DNA of 64,000 nt from Subsaxibacter sp. CAU 1640 (GCF_023156585.1 NZ_JALNMI010000001.1:1-64000); one strand, 5' to 3'; counted from the stretch's first letter, positions 18,114 to 26,451 are shown. The notes: generated from the sequence alone by a model not told the origin. A program made the numbers and translations.

Positions 18114-18875
18114 ATGAAAATCCTTAAAAAACTTTTGACCATTTGCTTGTTGATAATTTCGCTGTCTTGCAGCAATGATGACGATGGGTCATCAGGCAAT
18201 ACACAACTATATGTTCCAACCCAGATTTCTACAGTCCAAACAGGGTCAACAAACGTCACTGATATGAACATCGAATACAACTCAAGCAACAGGATCTCTC
18301 AATTCAGTTTTGTCAATGGCTCACAAACCAACAGTTATGACATAACTTATACCGCTGATGGCATTATTTCTTCCATCATCAATACCAGACCTGACACATC
18401 TACTTTAGAATACGCATTTGAGTATTCCAACGGAAAAGTGTCACAAGTCACATTGATTAATTCATCTAGTTCTATCCCATTAACGGTGGTATATAATGAA
18501 TTTGCGAATACTTATAGTGTGCCATCAGGATTAGGTGATTTGTTGTTTAAATACGACGCCTCTGGCAACATTGTTGATATCAGTGCAACTACAGGAAACT
18601 TTCTGTTCAGCTATAGTAGCAGTGAAGGTGTATTTAAGAACATTCCAGATAACTTTCCTTTGATGCTTGTCATCTCACTGGGCTCATCATCATCAAACAT
18701 ATTCAACACCTTGCTGTTCTCCACAAAGCAATTGACGGGCATTACATTTTTTGGCAACAATGTCAATGTTGAATCCACAAGAAACCAAAACAATGAGATT
18801 GAAATGGTCAAATTAATCGACGCCACCACATTTGATATCCAATCTACGTCAACCATTACTTACGAACTTCGGTAA
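18114..18875 (+). CDS. second YD-repeat-like lipoprotein
   Basis: 253 residues from ATG 18114. The upstream in-frame extension overlaps the previous gene and would bury the signal peptide. Lipobox LSC (Cys 19) followed by SNDDDGSSG. The repeats are looser than in the 16098 protein but of the same type: MNIEYNSSNRISQFSFVNG, YDITYTADGIISSI, YAFEYSNGKVSQVT, LLFKYDASGNIVDIS. The two proteins look like paralogues that bracket the secreted protein. Last gene of the operon; a terminator follows 37 bases later. Confidence 0.7.
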   Translation: MKILKKLLTICLLIISLSCSNDDDGSSGNTQLYVPTQISTVQTGSTNVTDMNIEYNSSNRISQFSFVNGSQTNSYDITYTADGIISSIINTRPDTSTLEYAFEYSNGKVSQVTLINSSSSIPLTVVYNEFANTYSVPSGLGDLLFKYDASGNIVDISATTGNFLFSYSSSEGVFKNIPDNFPLMLVISLGSSSSNIFNTLLFSTKQLTGITFFGNNVNVESTRNQNNEIEMVKLIDATTFDIQSTSTITYELR

Positions 18876-18912
18876 GCTATTATTGATTATTATTTGCTAT
18901 TAGTCCTTTTTT

Positions 18913-18947
18913 AAAACGCCAAAGAGTTTTCTTTGGCGTTTTTTTCT
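18913..18947 (+). terminator. intrinsic terminator of the OmpA operon
   Basis: AAAACGCCAAAG (18913-18924) pairs with CTTTGGCGTTTT (18931-18942) around a six-base loop, and T residues continue to 18945. The stem core is the same CGCCAAAG as in the terminator at 11732. Confidence 0.88.
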
Positions 18948-19002
18948 TTTATCTCGATGCTAAATTGTGTAGTATTGCAATCATCAAAATGCATAGCAAA
19001 TC

Positions 19003-20052
19003 ATGATTAAAAGGAACAAAGCCTCGTTTCACAAATGCATCCTTCATAAGGTTGGAAATAAGTTCAATAGTACCAAAAATGCCTTTTCAGAAAATGTAAT
19101 TGACTTTGACGAAGTGAGCTATGACCTAATGTTGGGCTATCTATTACGTCCTTTTGGGAGTGTAGTAGAGAGTTACCGATTCAATCATCATAGCAACATC
19201 AACCTCAACGAAATCAATAGCTATGCTTTGCAATTGCTTCAAGACGACAGCGACTTTATAGATGTTTCAAAGCACATTGTGACGCATTTGTTTGAACAGA
19301 GCAATTCGGCACAAATAAAGACAGGTGATGTATTAGTGTGCCTTTTTAATGATATTCAGTATGAAGACATTTTTGTGAATGCCGTAGGGATTTTTAAGAT
19401 TGAAAACAAAAGTGAATTTTTCCAGACCTATCTTGAAAATGGAAGTTACGACATCATTACACAACGCGGTATTCCAACCAAAAAAGTGGACAAAGGCGTA
19501 CTTATTTTGAATACAGCCGACACAGAAGGCAACATCGTGTTGAGCGTTGACAATAACAGCTATGACACGCAATATTGGACCAAGCATTTCCTCAACGTAA
19601 AATATCCTGATGATGCCAATCAACACACCAAGAATTACATTGAAATGTGCCGTGAATTTTCAGAAGATATCTTGAAACCGTCTTATGGCGTCCAAGAGAA
19701 AAGCAGTTTCCTGGCAAAAACCATAGACTTCTTTAAGGAAAATGAGGTCATCAATGTAGAAAACTTTAAAGAGGATGTGTTTGAGGATGATAAGTTCAAG
19801 GATTTATTTGATGATTATAAAAAAGGCTTTGAAAGCGATAGAGCCGTGGTTATCCGTAACCAATTTGACGTATCTGAAAGCGTCCTGAAAAAGCAGAAAC
19901 AGAAAATCAAAACCGAGATAAAACTCGACACCAACATCCAAATCAAATTAGACGTTGATGCGCCAGATGCTTCCGCAGAATATCTGGAACGAGGTTATGA
20001 CGAAGCCAAAAGGATGCACTATTACAAAGTGTATTTTAATGAAGAGTCGTAA
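19003..20052 (+). CDS. nucleoid-associated protein (NdpA/YejK type)
   Basis: 349 residues with the overall layout of the nucleoid-associated protein family (PF04245): N-terminal HKCILHKVGNK, central DVLVCLFNDIQYEDIFVNAVGIFKIENK, LILNTADTEGNIV, then DTQYWTKHFLNVKYPDDANQHTKNYIEMCREFS. The C-terminal third is charged and helical. No signal peptide, consistent with a cytoplasmic DNA-associated protein. It follows the operon terminator and so is independently transcribed; a short secreted-protein gene begins 22 bases after its stop. The biochemical role of this family is poorly defined. Confidence 0.82.
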   Translation: MIKRNKASFHKCILHKVGNKFNSTKNAFSENVIDFDEVSYDLMLGYLLRPFGSVVESYRFNHHSNINLNEINSYALQLLQDDSDFIDVSKHIVTHLFEQSNSAQIKTGDVLVCLFNDIQYEDIFVNAVGIFKIENKSEFFQTYLENGSYDIITQRGIPTKKVDKGVLILNTADTEGNIVLSVDNNSYDTQYWTKHFLNVKYPDDANQHTKNYIEMCREFSEDILKPSYGVQEKSSFLAKTIDFFKENEVINVENFKEDVFEDDKFKDLFDDYKKGFESDRAVVIRNQFDVSESVLKKQKQKIKTEIKLDTNIQIKLDVDAPDASAEYLERGYDEAKRMHYYKVYFNEES

Positions 20053-20074
20053 ATTGAGACTGTAAACCATATTT

Positions 20075-20779
20075 ATGAAAAAATATTTATTATATACAAT
20101 CGCCCTATTAACACCAATGTTATGCATTTCACAAAAAATATACTCGTTTGATTATTTAACTGAATATAACTTTTACTTGTACAAAGATTCTACAGTAACA
20201 AAAAAGCAAATTTCGGTTCTAACAAATTCAAAAGATAACAGCTATTTAGTTTCATATTCTAAAACAGATAGCCTAAATTCTACTGTTTTATTCAGGCATA
20301 TGGATAAGGTTTATTCTAAAGAATCGTTTCGAACATCACAATTAGAAAAAGCACAAACTATTTTGTTGAACTGCGAATTGATCTATAGATCTCCTAATCC
20401 TTATAAATTCAGAACAAAACAATATGACTTTACAATATTGAAGGATACACTTTTGGATGGAAAAAACTACAAACACTATCAATTTAAATCGAACAATCCA
20501 AAAAGGGAGAAAAGAAAAAAATTAGCAACAAACTATTATATCATTGATACTGAAACCAGCTTTCATTTACCCATTTTAGAATTCCCAACCGCTTACGAAG
20601 AGTGGAAGTCTAATCAATCATTACCCAATGGAATGATTCAGGAGCTTTATCAAAGAAATATTGATGGCAAGGTTATTATGAAACTTAAACGCATCAATTA
20701 CAAACATGTCGATATTCAGCTGGAAATCCCAAAAGAATGCGAACACGTTTTAGAACCGATTAAAATAAATACAAATTAG
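20075..20779 (+). CDS. secreted protein of unknown function
   Basis: 234 residues with a signal peptide ending CISQK near residue 20. The mature part alternates short beta strands (YSFDYLTEYNFYLYKDS, DFTILKDTLLDGKNYKHYQFKS) and ends QLEIPKECEHVLEPIKINTN. It resembles the many flavobacterial periplasmic proteins of this size that report a field-type 'DTLLDGKNYKHY' motif, but I cannot name a family. It is likely co-transcribed with the upstream nucleoid-associated gene (22-base gap), although the functional link is obscure. Confidence 0.6.
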   Translation: MKKYLLYTIALLTPMLCISQKIYSFDYLTEYNFYLYKDSTVTKKQISVLTNSKDNSYLVSYSKTDSLNSTVLFRHMDKVYSKESFRTSQLEKAQTILLNCELIYRSPNPYKFRTKQYDFTILKDTLLDGKNYKHYQFKSNNPKREKRKKLATNYYIIDTETSFHLPILEFPTAYEEWKSNQSLPNGMIQELYQRNIDGKVIMKLKRINYKHVDIQLEIPKECEHVLEPIKINTN

Positions 20780-20878
20780 AGTTGGTTGAAATTAGAACAT
20801 TCCTGCCCACACCCAAAAACACAAATCTCTATATTTCAGACGATTTCTATTCTATAAAATATTTTCACACCACCCTAT

Positions 20879-20906
20879 TTGCCAAATCGGAAATTTCATA
20901 CCTTTA
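20879..20906 (+). promoter_or_regulatory. candidate promoter of the SLC13 transporter gene
   Basis: TTTG (20878-20881) and TACCTTTA (20899-20906) are separated by 17 bases, a fair match to the Bacteroidetes -33/-7 pair with a slightly short spacer. The leader would be about 60 bases. Confidence 0.4.
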
Positions 20907-20972
20907 GTACAACATCTCGGTGATGATTACCCCCATTCATACACGGTAGATTGAACTTTGATATTTGAAGGT

Positions 20973-22727
20973 ATGGAAATCGCACTGGTTATCGGCTTAC
21001 TCATTATTGCCATCATTCTGTTTGCTACAGAAAAATACTCTGTAGATGTCGTTACCATTGGTTTACTGCTCGTTTTAACGCTCGCTGGCACCATAACACC
21101 TCAAGAAGCATTTGCGGGCTTCAGCAGCGATTTTATCATCATCCTTGCCTCTATTTTTGTGATTTCGGGTGCACTGTCGGAAACAGGCTTGCTGGACAAG
21201 GTGGGCTCCCAACTCATCAAAGTAGTGAAAAGCAAAACGCTTTTTGTAGGCTACACGATGTTTATCACCGGCTTTCTTTCAGCATTTATGAACAATACTA
21301 CAGTAACGGCGTTGGTGACCGGACCAGTGATTGGGATGTGCCGAAAGCTTTCCTTAAGCCCTTCCAAAGTATTGATTCCCGTGGCCTTTGCTTCTATTTT
21401 GGGTGGTACTTGCACACTGATTGGAACCTCTACTAACGTCGCCGTAAGTGGCTACATTGCCGAACAAGGCATGGAGGCGCTTCACTTTTTTGAAATTTTT
21501 CTTATTGGAATGGTTTTCTTGGCAACTGGTATCATCTTTATTCTACTGTTTTACAAAAAACTCTTGCCAGATTACAGTGAAGGCGGCTACAATGAACGCT
21601 ACGACATTGCACAATACCTATCTGAAATTGTCATCTCTGAAAAATCGCCATTGGTAGGCCAAGTGGTATTTCAAAGTGATTTGGCAAAACGCGATGTGCG
21701 TATCCTAAAAATCATCCGAAAAAAAGAAGATTTTATACCAAATTCTTTAACCACATTTCAGGCTAAAGACATCTTACTGGTCGAATGCAGTGTCGATGAG
21801 CTGATACGCATCAAGGAAACGCCTGAACTACATGTGTTTTCAGACACCATCAAAGGCACCGAAATAGCGCATGAGAACATTGTGATGGCCGAACTCCTCA
21901 TCACTCCTGGCTCAGGTCTTATCAATCGGTCATTGAAAGAGGCGCGCTTCAGGCAAAATTATAACCTTGTTGCCCTTGCCATGCAGCGCTTTGGTGGCAC
22001 GGTTTCGCAGAAAATTGGCGGTCTAAAACTGAAAATTGGCGATACGCTTTTGGTACAAGGTACGCAGGAAGATATTGATACCAACCGAAATTCTAATGAT
22101 TTCTCCATAGTGGGTGATTTTAAGGTGAATATGTTCAAAGAGAGAAAAGGCATATTTACCGCAATCATCTTTTTGGTTGCCATTATTGCAGGCACTTTAG
22201 AGCTTGCACCACTCTCTATCACCTTTATGGCAGCCGCCTTGATGACAGTATTGTCAGGTGCTATCAATATTGAACGGGTGTACCAACTCATCAACTGGAA
22301 ACTATTGATACTCATAGGTGGTATGACTGCTTTTGGTACTGCTATGGAGAACTCTGGTGCGTCACAATATCTTGCAGAACTGATTGTACAGCTGCTGGGC
22401 GATTTTGGTCCGTATTACGTCATGGCGGGTTTTGTTATTTTGGTCATTTTGCTTACACAGCCCATGAGCAATGCTGCGGCCGCATTGGTATTGTTACCTG
22501 TAGCGATACAAACAGCAGAAATTCTCGGTGCCAACCCACGCACCTTTGCCATTGCCATCATGCTTGGTGCCTCGGTATCGCTGATAGCGCCTTTTGAACC
22601 GTCTTGCATCTTGGTATTCGCGCCAGGAAAATATAAGTTCAAGGATTTTATAAAAGTAGGTCTACCGCTTACGATTATTCTTTTTGTACTATTGATGCTT
22701 CTTGTGCCTGTATTTTGGCCTTTATAA
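20973..22727 (+). CDS. SLC13/DASS-type anion transporter with TrkA-C domains
   Basis: 584 residues from ATG 20973; an in-frame TTG at 20958 adds only five residues. N-terminal membrane half (about 1-195) with the family's SNxxTxx-like hairpin segments (FMNNTTVTALVTGPV, GGTCTLIGTSTNVAVSGYI). Two consecutive RCK_C/TrkA-C regulatory domains lie at about 205-375 (SPLVGQVVFQSDL, LITPGSGLINRSL). The C-terminal membrane half contains GGMTAFGTAMENSG and MSNAAAALVLLP. The architecture matches SLC13 permeases that carry sulfate, phosphate or dicarboxylates with sodium. The cytoplasmic domains may gate it. The exact anion cannot be told. Confidence 0.88.
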   Translation: MEIALVIGLLIIAIILFATEKYSVDVVTIGLLLVLTLAGTITPQEAFAGFSSDFIIILASIFVISGALSETGLLDKVGSQLIKVVKSKTLFVGYTMFITGFLSAFMNNTTVTALVTGPVIGMCRKLSLSPSKVLIPVAFASILGGTCTLIGTSTNVAVSGYIAEQGMEALHFFEIFLIGMVFLATGIIFILLFYKKLLPDYSEGGYNERYDIAQYLSEIVISEKSPLVGQVVFQSDLAKRDVRILKIIRKKEDFIPNSLTTFQAKDILLVECSVDELIRIKETPELHVFSDTIKGTEIAHENIVMAELLITPGSGLINRSLKEARFRQNYNLVALAMQRFGGTVSQKIGGLKLKIGDTLLVQGTQEDIDTNRNSNDFSIVGDFKVNMFKERKGIFTAIIFLVAIIAGTLELAPLSITFMAAALMTVLSGAINIERVYQLINWKLLILIGGMTAFGTAMENSGASQYLAELIVQLLGDFGPYYVMAGFVILVILLTQPMSNAAAALVLLPVAIQTAEILGANPRTFAIAIMLGASVSLIAPFEPSCILVFAPGKYKFKDFIKVGLPLTIILFVLLMLLVPVFWPL

Positions 22728-22757
22728 ATTGTAACTATCTAAATAACTATTAAGTAC

Positions 22758-22798
22758 TTGTTATTTGATACGCTCAAATAACATTGTTATTGCTCTTA
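22758..22798 (+). terminator. possible terminator after the SLC13 gene
   Basis: A perfect nine-base stem pairs GTTATTTGA (22760-22768) with TCAAATAAC (22774-22782) around the loop TACGC. The tail ATTGTTATTGCTCTT is only moderately T-rich and the stem is AT-rich, so termination may be weak. Confidence 0.4.
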
Positions 22799-22810
22799 CA
22801 ATTTCACATA

Positions 22811-22870
22811 TTGTCCCTAATTGTCACCTTTTGTCACCTTTTGTCCCTAATCGTCCCTAATTGTCCCTTT
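22811..22870. repeat. six-unit 10-bp tandem array
   Basis: Six consecutive decamers occupy exactly 60 bases: TTGTCCCTAA, TTGTCACCTT, TTGTCACCTT, TTGTCCCTAA, TCGTCCCTAA, TTGTCCCTTT. All share the core T(T/C)GTC(C/A)C. The period is about one DNA turn. The array lies in a 394-base gap between the 3' ends of convergent genes, so it is not a promoter of either. The rest of the gap (22871-23043) is G-rich on the plus strand with repeats of TTGTTCGGGTG. No ORF of note. Confidence 0.9.
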
Positions 22871-23043
22871 TGAGCGATTTTTCAGGGGTTTTGTTGCAGT
22901 TTTGTTCGGGTGTTGTTCGGGTGAAGGTTGGGTGTATATGGTTGGGATGGAGTTAAATCCGAAGAAAGCCCGAAACAAGGTATAAATATGGCCTAAAAAC
23001 ACACTTTATTTGCGCGTTTAACATCAAGTAGAGTTATAGACAA

Positions 23044-23070
23044 AAGAAACGCTCGTTTCAAGCGAGCGTT
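23044..23070 (-). terminator. intrinsic terminator of the Xre/DUF2975 operon
   Basis: AACGCTCG (23048-23055) pairs with CGAGCGTT (23063-23070) around a seven-base loop. On the minus strand it is followed by TTCTTTTG. It lies 51 bases beyond the stop of the Xre gene. Confidence 0.65.
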
Positions 23071-23121
23071 GATGTCTATATTAATTCATCATAAATCTTA
23101 TATCATACAGTCAATACCTTG

Positions 23122-23331
23122 CTACGACTCCTTCACATATTCCAAAATATCACCTGGTTGACACTCCAGCACGTCACAAATGGTCTCAAGGGTACTAAAA
23201 CGCACTGCCTTTGCCTTACCTGTCTTCAAAATCGACAGATTAGAGAGTGTAAGCCCTACTCTATCAGACAGTTCATTTAATGACATTTTTCGCTTGGCCA
23301 TCATCACGTCTAAATTTACTATAATGGGCAT
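23122..23331 (-). CDS. Xre-family HTH regulator
   Basis: 69-residue single-domain DNA-binding protein (YozG/HTH_26 type). The helix-turn-helix spans about residues 16-60 (MSLNELSDRVGLTLSNLSILKTGKAKAV...), with the family C-terminus ICDVLECQPGDILEYV. It starts three bases after the DUF2975 gene, the usual arrangement in which the small regulator is co-transcribed with, and probably controls, the membrane partner. Confidence 0.9.
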   Translation of the reverse strand: MPIIVNLDVMMAKRKMSLNELSDRVGLTLSNLSILKTGKAKAVRFSTLETICDVLECQPGDILEYVKES

Positions 23332-23334
23332 ATC

Positions 23335-23871
23335 TTAAACAGTTAAATCATTTTCATTTTGAAGGTCCACACCCTTTTTGAAGATCGTGCCAATGATGTA
23401 AATCACTGCGCCCATTAAAATAAAAGCCTGGCTATCTGCCCAAAACTGGTTTAAGTGGTCGGTAACATATCCGTAATGCATCAAATTTTTAGCTTGTTGT
23501 CTGCCTATATAACTCAACAATCCGATGGATAAGGTAAAATAGCTCATTTGTAAAATCTGTTTGGAAACAAAGGGGCTAAAGGGTTTAGACAGATCCATTT
23601 TGTGCATGAGTCTGATAACCACATAAAAGAGGTATGCTTTTAATATTGAAACAATTAAAATAAAACTATAGATACCAAAAAACGCCATTTTGCTGTCGCT
23701 GTATATTTTAGTTAAGTCCAACTTCTGATAAAGGTTTGGAACAAATTCTGGTCTATACAAGCTATAGAAGAAATTGACTATCAAGCCGCCCGCTTCAACG
23801 GACAAGCCGATAAATATGAGCCAAGCCACAATGTATAAGGCCCAAAATACGATGTTATTTGTTTTTGACAT
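23335..23871 (-). CDS. DUF2975 membrane protein
   Basis: 178 residues with four predicted transmembrane helices (about 8-30, 60-85, 107-125, 145-165). The layout and the FSPFVSKQILQMSYFTLSIGLLSYIG region fit DUF2975, a family nearly always paired with a small Xre regulator, as here. Role unknown. An AT-only 14-bp palindrome, AATAAATATTTATT (23906-23919), lies 35 bases upstream of the start and might be the regulator's operator, but such palindromes arise easily in AT-rich DNA. Confidence 0.87.
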   Translation of the reverse strand: MSKTNNIVFWALYIVAWLIFIGLSVEAGGLIVNFFYSLYRPEFVPNLYQKLDLTKIYSDSKMAFFGIYSFILIVSILKAYLFYVVIRLMHKMDLSKPFSPFVSKQILQMSYFTLSIGLLSYIGRQQAKNLMHYGYVTDHLNQFWADSQAFILMGAVIYIIGTIFKKGVDLQNENDLTV

Positions 23872-23998
23872 GTTGTTTGATATTAAATAATTTTAATGCA
23901 ATTATAATAAATATTTATTGATAAACAATAATTATTTTTCTTTTTTAGGAAAATAACAAATTACTAACTCCTACTTCATTTTAGGTTTTTCAATAAAG

Positions 23999-24028
23999 TT
24001 GACGCCATTTTTCACTAAATTAGCTTTA
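23999..24028 (+). promoter_or_regulatory. promoter of the VOC gene
   Basis: TTG (23999-24001), in the context TTGACG, is followed by exactly 19 bases and then TAGCTTTA (24021-24028), an excellent fit to the Bacteroidetes sigma-A promoter. The start codon follows 24 bases after the -7 element. Confidence 0.65.
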
Positions 24029-24052
24029 CGATAATCAACCTCTTATTCAAAC

Positions 24053-24547
24053 ATGTCTGAACCCTATAAAATTCCAGCTGGTGTGCGTATTGGGCACATT
24101 CATCTCAAAGTAAGCGACCTAAAACGCGCTATGGCTTTTTATTGTGATTTGCTGGGTTTTGAAGTCACCACACTTTATGGGGAGGAAGCGGCGTTTATTT
24201 CAGCAGGAGGTTATCACCACCATATTGGGCTTAATGTATGGTTGAGCAAGAACGCTCCACCTGCGCCTAGGCATGCACCAGGCTTGTTCCATACGGCCAT
24301 CCTCTATCCTACCAGAAAAGATTTGGCCACTATTTTGAAGCGCTTGAGAGATGCCAATTATCATCTTACAGGTGCGTCTGATCATGGCGTATCGGAAGCT
24401 TTATACCTTGATGATCCAGATGGGAATGGTGTAGAGCTCTATTGGGATCGCCCTAAAGACGCTTGGCCACAAAAACCTGATGGCAGTCTGGAAATGTACA
24501 CCAGACCACTAGATTTGGTCGATTTATTGAATGAATTGAATCCTTAA
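24053..24547 (+). CDS. VOC-family dioxygenase/glyoxalase-like protein
   Basis: 164 residues. Two VOC modules: residues about 9-75 with HIHLKVSDLKRAMAFYCDLLGFEV, and about 85-140 with GLFHTAILYPTRKDL and DPDGNGVELYWDRP. The candidate metal ligands are the His in HIHLKV, the His in GLFHTAIL and the Glu in VELYW. It resembles CatE-like single-pair VOC proteins annotated as catechol 2,3-dioxygenase-like, but substrate assignment within VOC is unreliable. Stand-alone gene with its own promoter, convergent with lipB and only eight bases from it. Confidence 0.85.
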   Translation: MSEPYKIPAGVRIGHIHLKVSDLKRAMAFYCDLLGFEVTTLYGEEAAFISAGGYHHHIGLNVWLSKNAPPAPRHAPGLFHTAILYPTRKDLATILKRLRDANYHLTGASDHGVSEALYLDDPDGNGVELYWDRPKDAWPQKPDGSLEMYTRPLDLVDLLNELNP

Positions 24548-24555
24548 GAAAGCGT

Positions 24556-25266
24556 CTATACCTCCACGCCTTTGAGCTCGGCTTCAAATAGTGTCGCGAA
24601 ATGCTTCAAGAGTTTTGCTTTGACCTCCTCTTCATCTACCGTTTGCATGCCCAACTCCACATTCAGCGACGTCACAGCCTTTCCACGGATACCACACGGA
24701 ATGATATTGTCGAAATAACCCAAATCGGCATTGACATTTAGGGCAAAACCATGCATGGTCACCCAACGGCTGGCACGCACACCCATAGCACAGATCTTGC
24801 GGGCAAAGGGCGTACCAACATCGAGCCACACGCCTGTTTCGCCTTCGCTTCGTTCAGCTTTGAGTCCATATTCCGCCAAGGTCAAAATAATCATTTCCTC
24901 AAGCAAACGCAGGTATTTATGGATATCGGTAAAGAAGTTTTCGAGATCGAGAATGGGATAACCCACTATTTGCCCAGGGCCATGATAGGTAATATCGCCG
25001 CCTCTATTGATTTTATAAAAAGTGGCGCCTTTGCTCTCAAGTTGGGCTTCGTTCAACAATAAATTCGACAGGTCGCCGCTTTTCCCCAAAGTGTACACAT
25101 GCGGATGTTCCACAAACAGAAAATGGTTATCTGTGGCAATCTCGGTACCTTCTCGTCTGTTCTTGATTTTGGTGTCTACAATGGCTTTAAAGAGCGCTTC
25201 TTGGTAGTCCCAAGTGTCTTTATAGTCCTTGTGTCCTAAATCTTGTATGTCTATGGTTTTGTTCAT
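24556..25266 (-). CDS. lipB: lipoyl(octanoyl) transferase
   Basis: 236 residues. It transfers octanoate from octanoyl-ACP to lipoyl domains of 2-oxoacid dehydrogenases and the glycine cleavage H protein. The signature NRGGDITYHGPGQIVGYPIL spans residues 87-106. The conserved Lys 157 (FARKICAMGVR) and catalytic Cys 191 (IIPCGIRGKAVTS) are both present. Its start codon is immediately adjacent to the stop of the upstream lipoprotein gene, so the two are probably co-transcribed. Confidence 0.96.
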   Translation of the reverse strand: MNKTIDIQDLGHKDYKDTWDYQEALFKAIVDTKIKNRREGTEIATDNHFLFVEHPHVYTLGKSGDLSNLLLNEAQLESKGATFYKINRGGDITYHGPGQIVGYPILDLENFFTDIHKYLRLLEEMIILTLAEYGLKAERSEGETGVWLDVGTPFARKICAMGVRASRWVTMHGFALNVNADLGYFDNIIPCGIRGKAVTSLNVELGMQTVDEEEVKAKLLKHFATLFEAELKGVEV

Positions 25267-26184
25267 CTATTGGTTTTCTAGCTCTACTTTCATATTCAGT
25301 ATGCTGTCATCATCATGGATGGTGTCCCAATCGATCTTCAAGGTCAAGGATTTACCATCTTTAGAAATGACTGCCTTCTCATTCGACACCGACTTGATAC
25401 GTCTAGGAAAGGTATATTCAATGGTATAGTAAGCCGTTTTAAACAATTCTTCAAACTGTGCTTCTATCTGTTTTGACATATCATTACTGCTATTTTGAGT
25501 TTCGACAATCATTTCCTCTTCGTTGTCATAACCCATATTATCGCTCTCAATGGGATAGTCTTCAATCACGGTTTCCTCAATAATTTCCTCATCGCCCACC
25601 TCAACTTCTTCTACTTCCACAATCTCCTCATCTATATCTTCCAGCGATGTGTCTTTGTAATTGAGACGCTCAAAAACATTGTTGCTGAAGCTGTACTTTA
25701 CTTTGGTTTCTTGCTTATAATCATCCATTCCCGCATTGTTCATGTCTTTTGTGCCACCGTAATCAAAAATCATATTGGTAGCATTGTCGATGTTCTTACC
25801 GACAGACTTCAAGTCCTCAAAGTTTGTGAATTTCTTCCCAATGGTGTAGGTTGAGATGCCATTGGCCTCGTCCTGATGCACTTCAAAGACCATTCCTCTC
25901 AATTTATCAAGTTCTGCCTTATCTTTGGGCGACATCATGGCAACGCTGTCTTTATACTGCGCTATCATGTCATCGATATTGACGATGGTGTCCAATTTCG
26001 CTTTTGGCTCCCGCTCGATGCTTTCAGGTCTGTTTTCATTGGCATAGGTCATCATAGGCCCCAAATCATAAGTAGTTTTATACATACCACTCATATCGTT
26101 ATTGAAAACAATAGATTCGGTGACATTACAGCTCATCACTAGGATTGCCAAGCAGACACCACTAAAAAGCGTATAGAGTTTCAT
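25267..26184 (-). CDS. lipoprotein with an acidic linker
   Basis: 305 residues. Lipobox VMSC (Cys 19), followed by NVTESIVF rather than an acidic tract, so it may stay periplasmic. Residues about 178-225 are an unusually acidic stretch (EDIDEEIVEVEEVEVGDEEI and onward) joining two better-folded parts. The C-terminal region (AYYTIEYTFPRRIKSVSNEKAVISKDGKSL) has a strand pattern. The family is not recognised by name, though proteins of this type recur beside lipB in flavobacteria as far as I recall. It ends directly against lipB. Confidence 0.6.
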   Translation of the reverse strand: MKLYTLFSGVCLAILVMSCNVTESIVFNNDMSGMYKTTYDLGPMMTYANENRPESIEREPKAKLDTIVNIDDMIAQYKDSVAMMSPKDKAELDKLRGMVFEVHQDEANGISTYTIGKKFTNFEDLKSVGKNIDNATNMIFDYGGTKDMNNAGMDDYKQETKVKYSFSNNVFERLNYKDTSLEDIDEEIVEVEEVEVGDEEIIEETVIEDYPIESDNMGYDNEEEMIVETQNSSNDMSKQIEAQFEELFKTAYYTIEYTFPRRIKSVSNEKAVISKDGKSLTLKIDWDTIHDDDSILNMKVELENQ

Positions 26185-26292
26185 ACAGTTTGATGTTTAA
26201 ATTGAGACTGTAAAATTACGTTTTTTTAGCGAAAAATGAATGCATTCAGATAGTCGATAAGCCTTTAACGCTTGCATTGAAATCCGAATGGT

Positions 26293-26451
26293 CTATCGAT
26301 TTGGGTTATTGACAATGACCAATGCCGCAATCACGCCTGGAACCCAGCCGCAAATCCATAAAATAAAGACGATTAGGATAGAGCCACAACCTTTATCGAT
26401 AACAGCTAGAGGTGGGCAGATGATAGAAAGGATAACCCTCCAGATACTCAT
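26293..26451 (-). CDS. YqaE/Pmp3-family membrane protein
   Basis: 52-residue hydrophobic protein starting at ATG 26449-26451. The family pattern is clear: SIICPPLAVIDKGCGSI, then LWICGWVPGVIAAL, two transmembrane helices with the conserved PP and WxPG. The reading frame continues open upstream, but only this segment matches and 52 residues is the family's normal size. Pmp3-type proteins are stress-associated inner-membrane peptides. Divergent from the LuxR-type gene at 26570. Confidence 0.92.
   Translation of the reverse strand: MSIWRVILSIICPPLAVIDKGCGSILIVFILWICGWVPGVIAALVIVNNPNR

Noticed and set aside
22811-22870. Decamer array as a CRISPR
   Set aside because: Repeats are contiguous without spacers and there are no cas genes.
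23906-23919. AT-only palindrome as a firm Xre operator
   Set aside because: AATAAATATTTATT can arise by chance in such AT-rich DNA; mentioned only as a possibility in the DUF2975 entry.
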